From assembly GCF_030936135.1 (NCBI RefSeq), contig NC_082637.1, positions 310,001-374,000 of the forward strand: a stretch of DNA of 64,000 nucleotides, written 5' to 3'. The position numbers and the translations under genes are program-made. This stretch comes from Gavia stellata. Taxonomy: Eukaryota > Chordata > Aves > Gaviiformes > Gaviidae. Shown here one piece after another: positions 21,361-34,600 of the stretch (the first letter of the stretch is position 1; the number at the start of each line of letters is the position of its first letter). The notes below the pieces were generated by a model. It had not been told where the DNA came from, ran no database searches, and saw only the letters and a program-made list of their open reading frames with translations.

Positions 21361-24300
21361 CCTTCAGCGCCCTGGTGCATAGAGCATGTCGTGGGCTCAC
21401 CCAGTCATCAGACAGGCTTGGGCCGGGGGTGGGAACCCTTGCGGGCTGCCCCAACGGTTGGAGGAGGGTTGACACAGCTATGTGCGATACGTACACTTTC
21501 TCCCTCTCTTTTTCTCCAATTCTGAGCGCTCGCTGGAAGTGGGCTGTCAGGCTTTTGTGGGAGTGCAGTGCGGCAGGGGCTGCTCCTCACCTGGGGTGGG
21601 AGGATCGCCCACAGCCCCTCCGTTCTGGTGGCCACAGCTCCTACTGCAGGGACCGCTCCTGCTGCCATCCTCCCGGGAGCCTGCCGCGAATGACGGCCAG
21701 GGCTGCCCATCCTCAGAGACACAGGCAGAGCCACGTGTCTTGAGCTGCGTGCCTTGGTCTTGGCCCACACCCAGCACCATTCTGTGGCTCCAGAGCCTGT
21801 AGAAATGCAGTGCCGCCCGGGGCAGGTGGCTGGAGCAGCCCCTCTGCCGGGCACCACTTCAGCCGCGTGCGCCCCACAGGGTGACCTTGACTCTGCTGCT
21901 GCTCAGGTGAGTAACTCGCTTGCAAGGCAAGAGCAACGTAGAACTATTTGCTTGTGTTGATCACCCTTTCAGAGGCAATCGGAATCAATTCGGCAAATCG
22001 CCATTGTGGAGGTCGATGTATCTTTTACATTTCAGCATTTGAAGAAATAAGGTAAAACACACATCCCAAGAGGCCGCATCAGATGCAGTTATTCTAGTTG
22101 CAATTGGGATTACTTTTTCACACTTATATCCCTACTATGAAATACGGACTTCTGGGCCGTGCTCAGGGCTAGGACACTCAGGCCTGGGCACGAACGTGGA
22201 TGGGAACAGTCGCTGTTGTGAAAAAGGTTTATTTCACGGTGGTGGGACCAGTGCCCTGCACGGTGCCTCCTTTCACCCCGGAGGGCAATTCCAGACTCTG
22301 CATTGGCTTCAAAATGTGCCCTGTGTTTATCTGGAAACATGAGGCAGTGGCGTGAAGAGCTCTGGTAAGAAGACCTCTGCCGAAAGGCCTCCATGTAGGG
22401 AAGGGCTCAGGGAGCAGGTTAGGCACGGGGTTCATGGTAAGGGTTCAGGGCTCATTTTCCCTGGACAGTTTGAGCCGTTCCAGCAGGATTTCCACAGGAG
22501 CTGGCACCGGGATAGTGCAGCAACCAGCAGGTGACCCATCTGCCAATTTGTTAGTTTGCAACTAAATCTATGGAAACTAAGCACCGAGGAAATTTAAACC
22601 CACAAGTTTTGTTTCCCAAATGTCAACTTTCTTCCACATATAGCTGCTGATGCTGGATTTATAAACACCGTATGTGTTGGAGAAAATAGAGCTGAGGAAC
22701 CTGCGTGACAAGTCCAGCGAACAAACAGGGGGACAAGTGCAGGTGACAGAAAGGACAGGCATTAGCAAACCCTAAGGCTATCCGGTGGCCCCAGACTCCT
22801 TCACAAGAAGTAAAGCAGGAAAAAAGCACCACATCCAGCAGCTGGCAGAAAGGTCGTTGTCCCTCAGAAGCCCGGAGCCACCGTGGCCATCCCCGAGCCC
22901 TTGGGCCACGGGCAGGTGCCCAACACAGCCAGGGCTGCATTGCGACGGCTGGAGCACTGAGCTGGCCGGGAAGGTGAGCCAAGGCTTCAAGGCACCCCTG
23001 GGGCAAAGTCACACTGTGCATCCTTCCCAAAGGACAACAAAAACCCCAGGTGGCCTCCTCTCCTCCGCCCTTCGCCACCTCCTCCTCGCTTGCACCCCAG
23101 CATGCCGTGGAAGCGCAGCCCCTGCGCCCCAGGGGGCTGGCCGAGGGCCCGCGCCCCAGCACCCCCCTCCCCAGGCCTTCTTGCAGTCAGATTTTTCACA
23201 CATACCTTTCAGTTTAGTTCTAGCAAACGTGGTCATCAGCGCTAGACACTGATGTCCTAATGTGCTTGCAAAAGAAAGCAAGCTTTGTCCACAGCTGTTT
23301 TATTTGTAAAACTCAAATCCAGACAGAGGTTCATATTTCAAACATCTTCAAAATTCAGGTGATGGTCATGTCCACGTCAGATTTCCATATACCTACGTAT
23401 AAATACAGACTATATATAGCATATGTATATATAGTTTCTGTTGATAGCATATTCACACACGAACGACAGAGAAGCAGAGTTGGTTCTATATACAAAAGCA
23501 GTGTACTGGAGCATAACTGATGACAGAGAGATGGAATATACTTATTTAAGCCAAGCTGTGTAGCAGAGAAACATACCGAATTTTTGTCGTGTGGGTGGCT
23601 TACGTTTTGTTTGCTTTTGGCCCCTAAGACGTGCAAAGAAACACTGATAAAATCCATGCACACAGCGGAAAACACCCTTTTCATCACTGTTGCTCACTAT
23701 CTTGATTAAACACAGAGAGAAATGACTTGCTAACAAGGCTTAAACTGGAGTTCTCTCTCCAGTTACTCCATGCACTCATTTTCTCTCTACCAATGCAGGC
23801 AGCAGTTCAACCTGCATGTTTGGCAGCCAGGACTCAGACCTTTCAGTGCTGCCCTGCCTGAAGTGCTGTGAGGAGCAGAGGGGCACCCAGCAAGCAGTGC
23901 TGGGGCTGCCCCGCACACCCCCAGCCTTTGTGACCCCGTCGTCGAACACTGAAGCGCTGAGAAGAGGGAAGGGGAGGAGACCGAACAAAGCCGATCTCCT
24001 GCTCGGCCCTTTCCTGCGAGCACAACAGTGTTCGTGGCCACGGGGACCAGCTCCTGCCCTCACCCCGAGGGTCTGTGCTGGTGCCCAGCCCTCATTCATG
24101 GCCCCAGCCCGGGGGGCCCCGCGATGCCCGTGGTCCCCTTCCGCACACGCTGCAGCCTGCACAGCTCTGGGGGCACAGGGGCAGTTTTTAGCTGAGCTAT
24201 GAAAAGGCAGCTAACCAGAAAGAAAAAACACACAGCTTCAACCAAAGTCTGAGCTTCTCCTACTCCCAAGTGCTCAGTTAAAAACATACTGCTTGTGCCT

Positions 24301-24882
24301 GTAGCATCTTGATATTCTTAAAAAAAAAAAAAAAATCATCCAGAGGCCTTGCTAGGATGGAGGCATTTTCTTTAAAATGCTCTTTTCTTTTCTCCAGTGA
24401 CACAATGCACAGTATTTCACACCAACAGCCAAGCTAGGTGCCCTTCCCCGGGGGTATTGATGTCTAAGCAGCATATGAGCTGAGGTGAACCAGTTACCAC
24501 AGCTTCAAGGATCAATGGACCACTCTGCCTCCAGTTAATAAGTCAGTAGATCCGCCAATTATAACCTTGATCTGTCCTGACTTCAAAGGGAAGCTACAGC
24601 CTAGAAGCAGAGTAGGCAATTGAAGAAAGAAGTTGTATTTGTAGAAAAGGGAAAGCACCTCAATGCATCAAATACGTAGGATCTAAACCCATTTCTTTTT
24701 ATTGGTCAGACCCATCTATAACCTGCCGAAACATATGCACACACACAGTTTGTCCCTTACCTCTGAAGAGTGTATGTAAAATTCTGCTTGAAGCACAAGG
24801 AGCAGCAATATATATAAATTTAATTTGAGGCTGGCTTGTGCCTTTGCTGCAAATTATTTTAGAGGTGATAAACAGATGAATG
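21361..24882. other. Intergenic region between two CR1 copies
   Basis: GC-richer stretches (21.4-21.9, 22.8-23.2 and 23.8-24.2 kb) alternate with AT-rich ones. A TA-rich patch with TATATATAGCATATGTATAT lies near 23410. No gene was recognised. Confidence 0.5.
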
Positions 24883-25365
24883 GGATAGAATAGAATAGCA
24901 TAGTTCAGCTGGAAGGCATGATCATCTCATCCAACTGCCTGACCACTTCAGGACTGACCAAAAGTTAAACCATGTTATCAAGGGCATTGCCCAAATGCCT
25001 CTTAAACACTGACAGGCACGGGGCATCGACCACCTCTGCAGGAAGCCTGTTCCACTGTTTGACCACCCTCTCAGTAAAGAAATGCTTCCTCATGTCCAGT
25101 CTGAACTTCCCCTGGTGCAGCTTTGAGCTGTTCCCAGGCGTCCCATCCCTGGATCCCAGGGAGAATAGCTCAGCACCTCCCTCTCCACATCCCCTCCTCA
25201 GGAAGCTGCAGAGAGCAATGAGGTCACCCCCCAGCCTCCTCTTCTCCAAACTAGACAAACCCAGAGCCCTCAGCCGCTCCTCAGAGGACATGCCTTCCAG
25301 TCCTGTCACCAGCTTCGTTGCCCTCCTCTGGACACATTCAAGGACCTTAACATCCTCCTTAAGTT
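24883..25365 (-). mobile_element. CR1 LINE fragment (same subfamily as the 56.9 kb copy)
   Basis: The minus strand encodes the CR1 reverse-transcriptase C-terminal text ([20 protein letters not shown], then KQWNRLPAEVVDAPCLSVFK), with very few broken codons over about 136 residues. It is followed by the 3' UTR and GAATA-type tail repeats at 24883-24900. Only the 3' end of the element is present. Confidence 0.93.
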
Positions 25366-28300
25366 TTAAACACAAAGTTACATGTTATAGTTGGGAAAAA
25401 TCTAACAGCTCACTGTTCCCAAAGGCTAAACCCGTTCCTCCCCTTTCGCCTTTATCATGCTCCTGGTTTTTTTCCCCCCCACATGCTTTGCTAAGCCTGC
25501 TCAACTCACAAACCCGGCAGAGAACTACTAACTTCTTCTGGGGTTCACAAGTTGCATTGGCTCCACTGAAAACGAGAGCTTACACAAAAAGAGGTATGTG
25601 ACCACGTTGTCTGCAGCAGGAGGATCATCTGATCTCAGCAAGCGGAGCTGATAGATAAGTTCAGCTGCAACGTGCAAAGTCACCTTCAAACTTGTTCTCT
25701 GCAAGTCTAGCAGGAAGAGCTGGTAACATTCAGTTATAAAATATATCAAACGGCAAACTGCATTCTCTCTGCTGCAAACACTAATAATATTTAGCTGACA
25801 TTAAATCATTCAAGCATCCTACAGCGCAACTTACTCACAGCAGAAAGGAAACATTCTCCTGGATAGGCATTTCACCATCAAAGCTCATTTGTCATTGCTT
25901 ATCAGCCTAAGAACTGAAAGATTCCGTACTGGTATCTAGCAGAAGGAAAGTGTTTGTACCAGAAATTCAGATTCTGGGCAAAACTTTTGGCCCTCCTTCC
26001 ATCCCCGACTTCAACTCCAAGGAAATTAGTAAGCAGCACTATCTAAATAGATCATCAGAAATGGAAATGGTTGGCTTGAGGCAGCTCAGATAATTATGGG
26101 AATGAAAATCAAGAACGGAATCAAGAGCAACCCAATCCAGTTGGTTGTGACTCATCTCTAAGCGTTCATAGGCAGCCAACCAAACAGGCCTGAGCAAAGT
26201 AGCCACCAGCTAGCAAAGTAATGTATTTCTTCATAGAAAAGGTAAGCTTGCTAGTGATCAACAGAAATACTATGAGACTTTTTTTAGAAATGATTATGAG
26301 ATTCCTGAGTCTGGGAAAAAAAAACCAAACAAACCAAAACCCAAGTTTTTCATGCTACATAAGAATAGCTGTACCATGTTTTAGTATTTTTACCATGTTT
26401 TTAGCCTGCTTTAGTGTTCAACCACCTGCACAGTAATATTTCTTTTTTTTTTTAATGTTCAGATGGAATTGTCTCTTGCCTTGTCACCGGACACCACTGA
26501 GAAGAGTCTAGCTCCATCTTCTTTATACCCTTCCCATGCAGGCAGGAACTTTTCGTATTTATGCAAGATTTATCATTACAGCATTTGGTCCTACTAGCTG
26601 AAAAAAAAAAAAGCGCTATTGTTTATCACAAAAGAGAACCTAGACTACCTACATGACTGAACAAGTTATTGTATGTGGCTGATCAAAGTTGCTTTGGTGG
26701 ATGCAATTAGCAAATCTCAAGGCATCCAGCTAAAACCAGGAAAATAAACTGGGCCCGCACCGTCATCCAACATTTCACTAAAGGAGCAGATATGGCAACA
26801 TCGACAACCGTAGTTTACTCCACTGTGCAAGTCAATTCTGCAGGTTAAGATTTATCAAGAAGAGTTAAAACAAGACACAGGGTATCATACCCAAGAAATA
26901 CAACCTTTTTTCTGAGCACGAATCCACGTATTTAGATGTTATCCTTGTGTCATTTTACTAATCCATATTTCCTCAACACAAGAATAAGTTCACATAATAA
27001 TGTGTCAAATTTATAATTTGGGTTATGTCCAAAACCCCACTCTCTAAGTCAGAGCTGACTGTGATTGCATTGGGGTAGATGCATAGGAATATATTCTGAT
27101 TTCAGCAATACTGGGGAAAAAAAAATAAAAAACTTACTGCACATACACTGTCTCCAAAAATTAAATTATTTTTTCTTAACTGTGATGGTACACTTCTGGG
27201 AAGACTGCATTAAGGATACCTAAATTATTCTGACATGCCATTTATTACACTCAATTTTATTTCTACACAATTTGACACAAAATAAGTTATTTTTATAATA
27301 CAGTTTGTCATGAAAACTGCTTAGTAGGACACAAAAGAAGTAATATTACTTGGAAAAATTCAGCACTTGTCTGCCTTTCAGCACGAGCAGTTACAACAGA
27401 AGAGGTGCCATTATTGGATAATAGTGTACTTTTGTAGAGGTAAGGGATTACAGAAGAAACAAAACTCCACAGGAAAAAAGCATCATTCTGTTCCTTATCA
27501 AAGCTACAAAACCAAAGCAAGCGAGGAAAACAAGTTCTGCTTTGCTGAAGGTGCAATGTTGACATTTGAAGCCAAGAAGAGAAAAATCCAGAATTTCATA
27601 CAAGACAGTTATCAGCTAAGTTTTAAAATGAAAAATCAATTTTGTGTTTAACACTATTCAGGTATCATAACATGACAGAAGAGAGCAACATATTCTCAAA
27701 ACTGGAATAGGAGTCATGTCTTACCCTTACTGGTAATATTACAGACGTACACTACTATGCTATTCATTCAGTAATTTACTAGTGTTAATAAAGCCCCATA
27801 AAATCTTTTTGTTAGGTTTGGTTTATAGCTGGGAACATAAAGGCAGAATGGTTAACAGCCTGAATTCTAGAAACATACATGGTCCCTAAAAATCAGGCCT
27901 CTAAAAACCAGGCCATTATTTTTTTTTGTCCCTATACCACAAAGGAGTAAGTTTCAAATTCAGGGAAAAAGCTCCAAGTTTCCATTTCTCAGTTCTTAAT
28001 TAGAATCAAAGACCCTTTCTTGTCTATTTTTGTCAGACTGTATCTAGACAACTTTCTTTAGGCGTAAGTCTGATTAAACTCCTACAACTCACTACTTGTT
28101 CCAACCCATAAGCTGTGTCCTTACAAGTACTGATAAAAACAGTTTGTATGGTTGTGAAAAGAGAGGGCACTGACAGATTAAAAGTAATCAAGCAAAAAAC
28201 CTGAACAAACAGGAGGGAGAAGGTGGGTTCAGATGCAGTACCACTGAAGAAAAACAACACAGCATGTCAAGGAGCGCCATAAGCTGCTTTAGCACATGAC

Positions 28301-28399
28301 AGTCAGTGTCTTCCAAACAAGCAAAAGGCTAACTGAAAGCATCATCTACTTAAGATAGTAAATATGCCATTACATAATTAACCAACAGCCAAAAGCTTT
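25366..28399. other. Intergenic region downstream of SEC11C
   Basis: AT-rich sequence with only the small CR1 remnant at 26.45 kb. It may include alternative SEC11C 3' ends, since AATAAA hexamers recur on the minus strand near 27.24 kb. Confidence 0.5.
26454..26576 (-). mobile_element. CR1 LINE remnant
   Basis: A short stretch matching the reverse complement of the CR1 ORF2 end: GTCACCGGACACCACTGAGA, then a CTAGCTCCATCTTCTTTATACCC stretch and TATTTATGCAAGAT. The upstream and downstream parts of the element are gone. Confidence 0.75.
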
Positions 28400-28550
28400 A
28401 CTCATTAGTTGTACAGTTTATTTAGACAAGACAAAAGCTTGCACAGTTTTGAACTGTATACAGAAATGAAAACATCTGAAATATATTAGGCTTTTTCCCC
28501 TGTATAGTATAACTTTGTACTTTGTTCTTGGAAAAGTGACCTTTTTTTTT
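28400..28550 (-). other. SEC11C: SEC11C 3' untranslated region (inferred)
   Basis: A run of A on the coding strand follows the stop directly. The first AATAAA on the minus strand is at 28417-28422, which would give a short 3' UTR of about 150 bases. Longer forms using later hexamers (for example near 27.24 kb) are possible. Confidence 0.55.
28417..28422 (-). terminator. SEC11C: Polyadenylation signal of SEC11C
   Basis: AATAAA on the minus strand, 129 bases below the stop codon. It is the first canonical hexamer downstream of the gene. Confidence 0.5.
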
Positions 28551-28604
28551 TTAGGATTCACGTTTCAGCAGTACATATGCTCCCATTACCGCCAGAAGAG
28601 CGTA
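28551..28604 (-). CDS. SEC11C: SEC11C coding exon 6 (terminal)
   Basis: The exon begins after CTTTTGCAG and encodes [17 protein letters not shown], with a stop at 28551-28553. This is the C-terminal membrane helix and the SEC11C-type KRES end. Confidence 0.95.
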   Translation of the reverse strand, partial: YALLAVMGAYVLLKRES

Positions 28605-31600
28605 CTGCAAAAGAAAATAGAGAATAAAGACTGGGTTATAATTTCTCTTCATAGAAGCTCTGAAATTACAAATTGTTCAAAGTGTGCCCTCTCCAACATT
28701 ACACCTTCTAGAAGAGTACACAATTATAGAGTTGTGTTCCTACAGAATTACAGGAATATTTTAATGTGATCATATTCATCATAAACAGGCATCACAACTG
28801 CATACACTTAACTTACAGAATTCCTAAAATTAAATGTTTTCAAATGATTACAAATACTAAATTCTACTGGATAACAGACAAGCTAAAATAAGCAAGAAAA
28901 CACAGCTCATTTTATATTAGGTACCAAACCACAGAGCCAAATTTATTAACATGTATTCTTATATGCAAGATTCTTGCTACATTTACTTGCTATTTCATAG
29001 TTAAGAACGCAAAATGTCTGTATACATACCTTAAATTTTGGATAGTCATTCATTATTATAGTTACCATACCAACATAAGGCAAAAACCTGTAATTGACAA
29101 AACAGATAAATGTAAAATTAAGCCTCAAATATTACATGGAAATGTTTCAATGTTACTCAGTCTTTAGTATTTTAGATAATGGATTTCAGAGAACAAAAAA
29201 AATTCAGACAGACAGCAAGAGCTTTAAAGACAATACATGTACTTAATAAAAGTTTAGGAGGAGGATGTCTCAGATTTCCCTCTCCTCCCATGCTTCATCT
29301 TGCTGCATATTATTCATAGCATTAAAAATACACATGGATCCCAGAAATGGCAAGTAAATATCACTGTAATGAGGGGTATCCACAAAAGCCTAACATCCTA
29401 CGACACAGGGGAATCAGCTTTTCAGGGTCTCCTGTTGTTCTGCAGCTATAAAAGCCATATAATCTAACACAGAAAGGGTTTCAAACTAATATAGAAAGTA
29501 TTTTAAAATTAGAATTTAACCTAGTCTACCAGCATTAAAGGTTTAGAGGGGCACTTGTTCTATTTCTTTTAATTTAACTTGAAGGCAGGGACAGAATCTA
29601 AAAAAATCAAACAAATAAATATTCTTGCAGAAAAGTATGTTGTACTGTTATGCAAGTTAACCCTATATTTATGATAACTTATGGAACTCTTAAATTAGGC
29701 AAGAAAATACACAAGCATATAATGCGATACAAGAAGTCCTACTTTCCACTGGGTTTGGCCTATGACATTAATCTTAGCTTACTGGACACAGCAGAACTCA
29801 CGTCAAGCTTCTCACGGCATCCCTAAGACTCCCATAGCCCAAACAATACCTTGCCACAGGCTCTAAGCAAAAGCATTCCAAATAAGAACAGTGTAAAGCA
29901 ATCATTTACGCTTGTCATTCATGCATACCTGAATGCGAAATTATTTCCTCCCCCCCCCCTTAGAGAAAAATTTAATCAAGTTATTTGAGAAGAATCTTAA
30001 GAGATTTCATCTCAAGTGGGGAAGGGGACAAAGTCAAAAGCTCAAATCTTGCATAAAATTCCTGTGGAATGTGGAAATAATTTCCTAGTAATTTCTAGCA
30101 ATTACAAGGGTAAGTTGGTTAATTTTGTATTTACTGGTGAATTCTTTGTTAAATGTGCTATTTTTTCCAAAAAATTAGTTTCCACTCTCCACATCAGTGA
30201 GAGGACTACAGAAAGCAACTTTTCCAGGTGAAGTAGGTTTTTTAATTATTATTTTAAGAAATTAAAAAAATTCCATACCAGATCTAGTTTGTACCAACAG
30301 TGGAACTGATTTACATTCTACCTTTTTCTATTTTACTTACAAAGAACATAGACATTTTGCATTACTTACCCTCTTGCTCTTCCAACAACATCTTTCTTCT
30401 CTAACCAGTTCTGACCTTCTTTGTACAAGCCTCTATCATCAACTTCATTATTATCGCCTTTAGTCAGAAATTTGATGTTCCCATTTTCTCTAGAAGGCAA
30501 CGAGGTGATACACTAAATACCACTTAATTTAAAAACCTCAATTAACATCTACAAAGCACAATGAAGATGAAAAGTGCTACAAGATTAGATAACAATGTTT
30601 ACTTCCAGTTGTGCATGTCCTCCTTATTTAACAAATACCATTAAATCATTAACATTACAGACTCTACTGACAGAGTCAATAGATTTTAACAAGAAATGTG
30701 TTTTTTTAAACACTCCTAGATTGTCATTTGATGTAAGCAATTACACAATGGACATGAAAGGGATATTGTCCATCTAGAGCAGGCACTAAACTTCCTCAAC
30801 AAAAGCAGCATATGCCTATCTGGGAAAAAAAACCCCAACCCTCTGCATTTTCAACAGAACAGAAATTTAACTCTGAAATACTGAATAATACTCTACTTTT
30901 GGGTTTGTGGGTTGGTTTTTTTTTTTTTTTCCTTCTTTTTTTCAAAATTATGGCGTAAGATCCTGTGAAGTCATCACACATTAGAGAATGAATTTAACTC
31001 ACAAATTTCAAATGAGGTAGACCGTAAAAATCTTCCCTTCGGAAAGAAAGTGGTACAATAATACAATGCTTTAGGCAATTTTCTTTTAAGTTCTATACAC
31101 TTGTTTAACTCTTCGTAATCATATTTAGGTCAAAATAACGCTTGGCGAAATCCAAGCAATAGAAACACTTCAGTAGGTGGCACCCACGGATGAATGCCTG
31201 CAGAGCTCGGAGCGCCAGGCTGCTCCCTCTGAGCCGGAGCCGAGTCCTGACCTCTCCTGGCCATCGAGGAGGCTCAATCCTTTTTGTAGGAATAGAGGCT
31301 TAAAAACCTGAACACGCCCAAATCTTAACCCTTCCCTACTGTTTCAAATGAATAAAGTATCTCACACTACACTTTGAACACGACGTAATTTAACCACTGC
31401 TGTTAGAAAACCTGCCATGTTTAGCTCCCTTTCAAGCATCAGGCATATGCACAGATAATGCATGCAAGACTTCAGTTCAACACTCCCATTTAAATAAAGT
31501 TATTAGGTTTACAGTCTTCAGAACGATTTTGCTCAAGAAGCTGCTAATTGCAAGGAATGGTATCGAGAAACAAGGAGTTTTTATGAAGACAAATTAGGTA

Positions 31601-34600
31601 TTAAAAAAAAAGAAAAAGAGGTAATTCTTGGATATACATATTTGTTTCAAAAATGCGTTAAAGAACAGATATTACTCAAAAGGTAAGCACCTTCAGTTCA
31701 TGGCCAGGACCTCCTGAGGAGCAAATGTGTCAATGCTTGCCACCTCCAGGTTAGCTTTTCGCTATGCAGAATTAGAAACAGAATTGCCTCTCTTTTGTTT
31801 GAGAAGGAACTGTTTATCATACCAGGCATATGCAATCAAGGTAACAAACAAGTAATCTACCTGTTGCTTTTCAGCATGGATTGTTGTTGGCATTGTGACT
31901 AACAGACACAAAAAGATAAGAATCTCTTCTTTCACTCTGAGTCAAATCTCTGTTTTCTGGAAAACTTCAGTTAGCAAAGATCACATACTTGTGAGACTTC
32001 ATCTATAGTTCTGATTCTGAATCTTCACCTTCTTTCAGAGATTTGCTTTTAGAAGTAGCTATTTCTCATAACGAAAATCCCAATTCTACAACAGTCAGTA
32101 CAGAAGTGGACTCTGCTCCCATACATATTGCTACTGCTGGCAAAAATAACGTGTACAGCTTGTGTTACTGGACTCCTTTTTGGCATAGGTTTACCTACTT
32201 TGAACCTAGGCAACTTTGCCGAGGGACAGGAGTCAGGGGCTCAAGAAGCACACCACAGAATTGGGGACAGAAGCAGATCACATCCTAGAGATGAGTTTTA
32301 TCTTATAGCATATCCTCACTTGCGCTTTCATAAAATACTACCAAACTAAAATGTAAGTGAAAGTCACAGTGAAGGAAACTGTATTTAGAAACAAGAAAAA
32401 TACCAAGTTGCATTACTTTTCATGTATTTTGATTACTCTGTGAACTATTGGAATGTCTCTGCCTTCAACTTTAAAAACAACTATTTCACCAGCTCTGATT
32501 GGGTCATCATGGAAATTTGTTAAGAACAACAGGTCTCCCCTGTGAAAAGCTGGTTCCATGCTGCCACTACAAACAAAAAAGAAAGACAGAATTCATTAGC
32601 ATTATGGTAAATGAAAGAACCACAGATAAACTCACAATTTTAACTGAAATCTGTAGCTTCACCCATTCAGTAATAGCACGGAGATATTTAACAGAACCCA
32701 AACCTCAGTAAGCCCCAAGCTGAGCTGGCCTATAGAGGACTTTCTAACTGCCTCAGTGAAAGAAAGCAAGCAGCTGTATAGAAAAGGAACAGCATTGTAG
32801 CTATGATGAAGGAACAAAACGAGCCATTCTGGTCAAGAAAACCAATCCATTCGTGAAAAGCCAGAAGTAAGATACCACTGAGAGAGAAGCAATGCACAAG
32901 TATAATTTACTCATAAAAGGAGTTTTACTGTATTACAATATTAAAATAAATACACATATGGTAAAAAAAAAATAAAAATAACCAACAGACCTGAAAATGT
33001 TCAACGGCTTCAGCAAGTGCCACACATTTACTTATTTTCTTCAGGAGACAACAGAAGCTTCATAAGATTACATGTATTTCTACTAAAGCAGAATTAATTT
33101 TTTGGAATCCTAACACCTATCCAGGGATTACTATCCCCAGGTAGCAATATATGTAAGTAATCTTGAGTAGTTCATCTATTCATTAAGTGAACAAACCCAG
33201 ACTTTCAAAGGTTTCATGTGTCTACTGCTTCTACAAACTTCTGTGAAAAATAGACTGCAATTACAAAAGCAGCCTTTGCTAAGTGTCCAAAAACAGAGTT
33301 AGAAGAAAATAAGTGTTTGAGTACTTCTTTAAGTAGGTGAGATTTCAAAATCCAAATCTATGTAAGGTGGAAGGAGAGAAGACAAAGGGCAAAATAATAT
33401 TTGGGCTTTAACAAAAACGCCTTTACACTGACTTACCTGAGCACCACGACAATAGGGCTTTCACTTCCAGTAATGACAATCAACCCTTTCCATATCATAA
33501 GGGCAGACGACACTATCATAGCAAAATTTAAGACTTGGTAATACAGCTATATGAAACAAGAAAATTATTTGTAAAAAGTTACCGTGTTGTATTTAGAAGC
33601 ACAACATAAAATTCCAACCCATATGCAACACTGAATCACAATCCAGGCATGTGGACTTTTACGCTAAAATCATTTCCAACAGAAGCCTCGTGGAACAGAT
33701 TGGTGTATCGGCAATCCCACCACACAAGCCATACTGCAGCATAAAGTTTTAATCCATTGTGTGCCTCAGTCTTGGCTTATTACGCCTTTGCAATACTCCA
33801 TTTGTCAGCGCTAGAAGCTAGCGAACTCGCTAGCACAGACTTCTAAACTGTAGGAAGCTATACGGCAAATGATCAAATCTATTTTGATCACACGTCCCTG
33901 ACTCTTACATGAGCTCATAAGTATTCAAAACACACATTAGAAATACTATAACATAACATTTTGGTTTACAAAGAAGAGCTGTGGGGCTAGAAGAGAGAAA
34001 GCAAAGGATAATTTCCTGCTATTGTCAGGCGGAAATTTCTTACGTGGAAAATCTTTTGTCGATTTGATTTTCTGCCCCAAAATCCTAATGCTTCACCAGC
34101 CATGACAGCAGTGGATACATTTTCTTCACACTACCTCCCTTTTTTTTTTTTCCCCTTGGCAACATAGGAAGATTCTCTGGCGGAAAACAACCCTGCCCAT
34201 CTCCATTTATCATGTGGCTCGCTGATGTAAAACATGGAACCAGAAATTTCCAGTCATCGTTCTAGTTTGGAAATATATACGCTGGGATTTTCAGGTATAT
34301 GACCCACTTAACTTAGCGCTGGTCCAGCTTCAAGATCTGCTCTGAAGCATGCTTTTTAATTATGGGCAGATATTACAAAAAGACCAAGGGAACTTTCACA
34401 ACTTGGAAATCAGAAGGGTTTGCCACCGGTGTTATATTCTCCCTTCCAACCAGTTATCTGCATAATTACACCGTAAAGATACCTGTTTTGAACTACAAGA
34501 GCTCAAGAACACCCCTTTGCTTCCACACGCTGTGCCTCCAGAGGGAGGCCGATTACCGACAGGAATGGAACAACACGGCTTCCCAGCTTGCCGCCGAAGG

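Noticed and set aside
24965-25375. 136-codon minus-strand open frame with clean protein text
   Set aside because: It is the C-terminal end of the CR1 reverse-transcriptase protein in a 5'-truncated copy.
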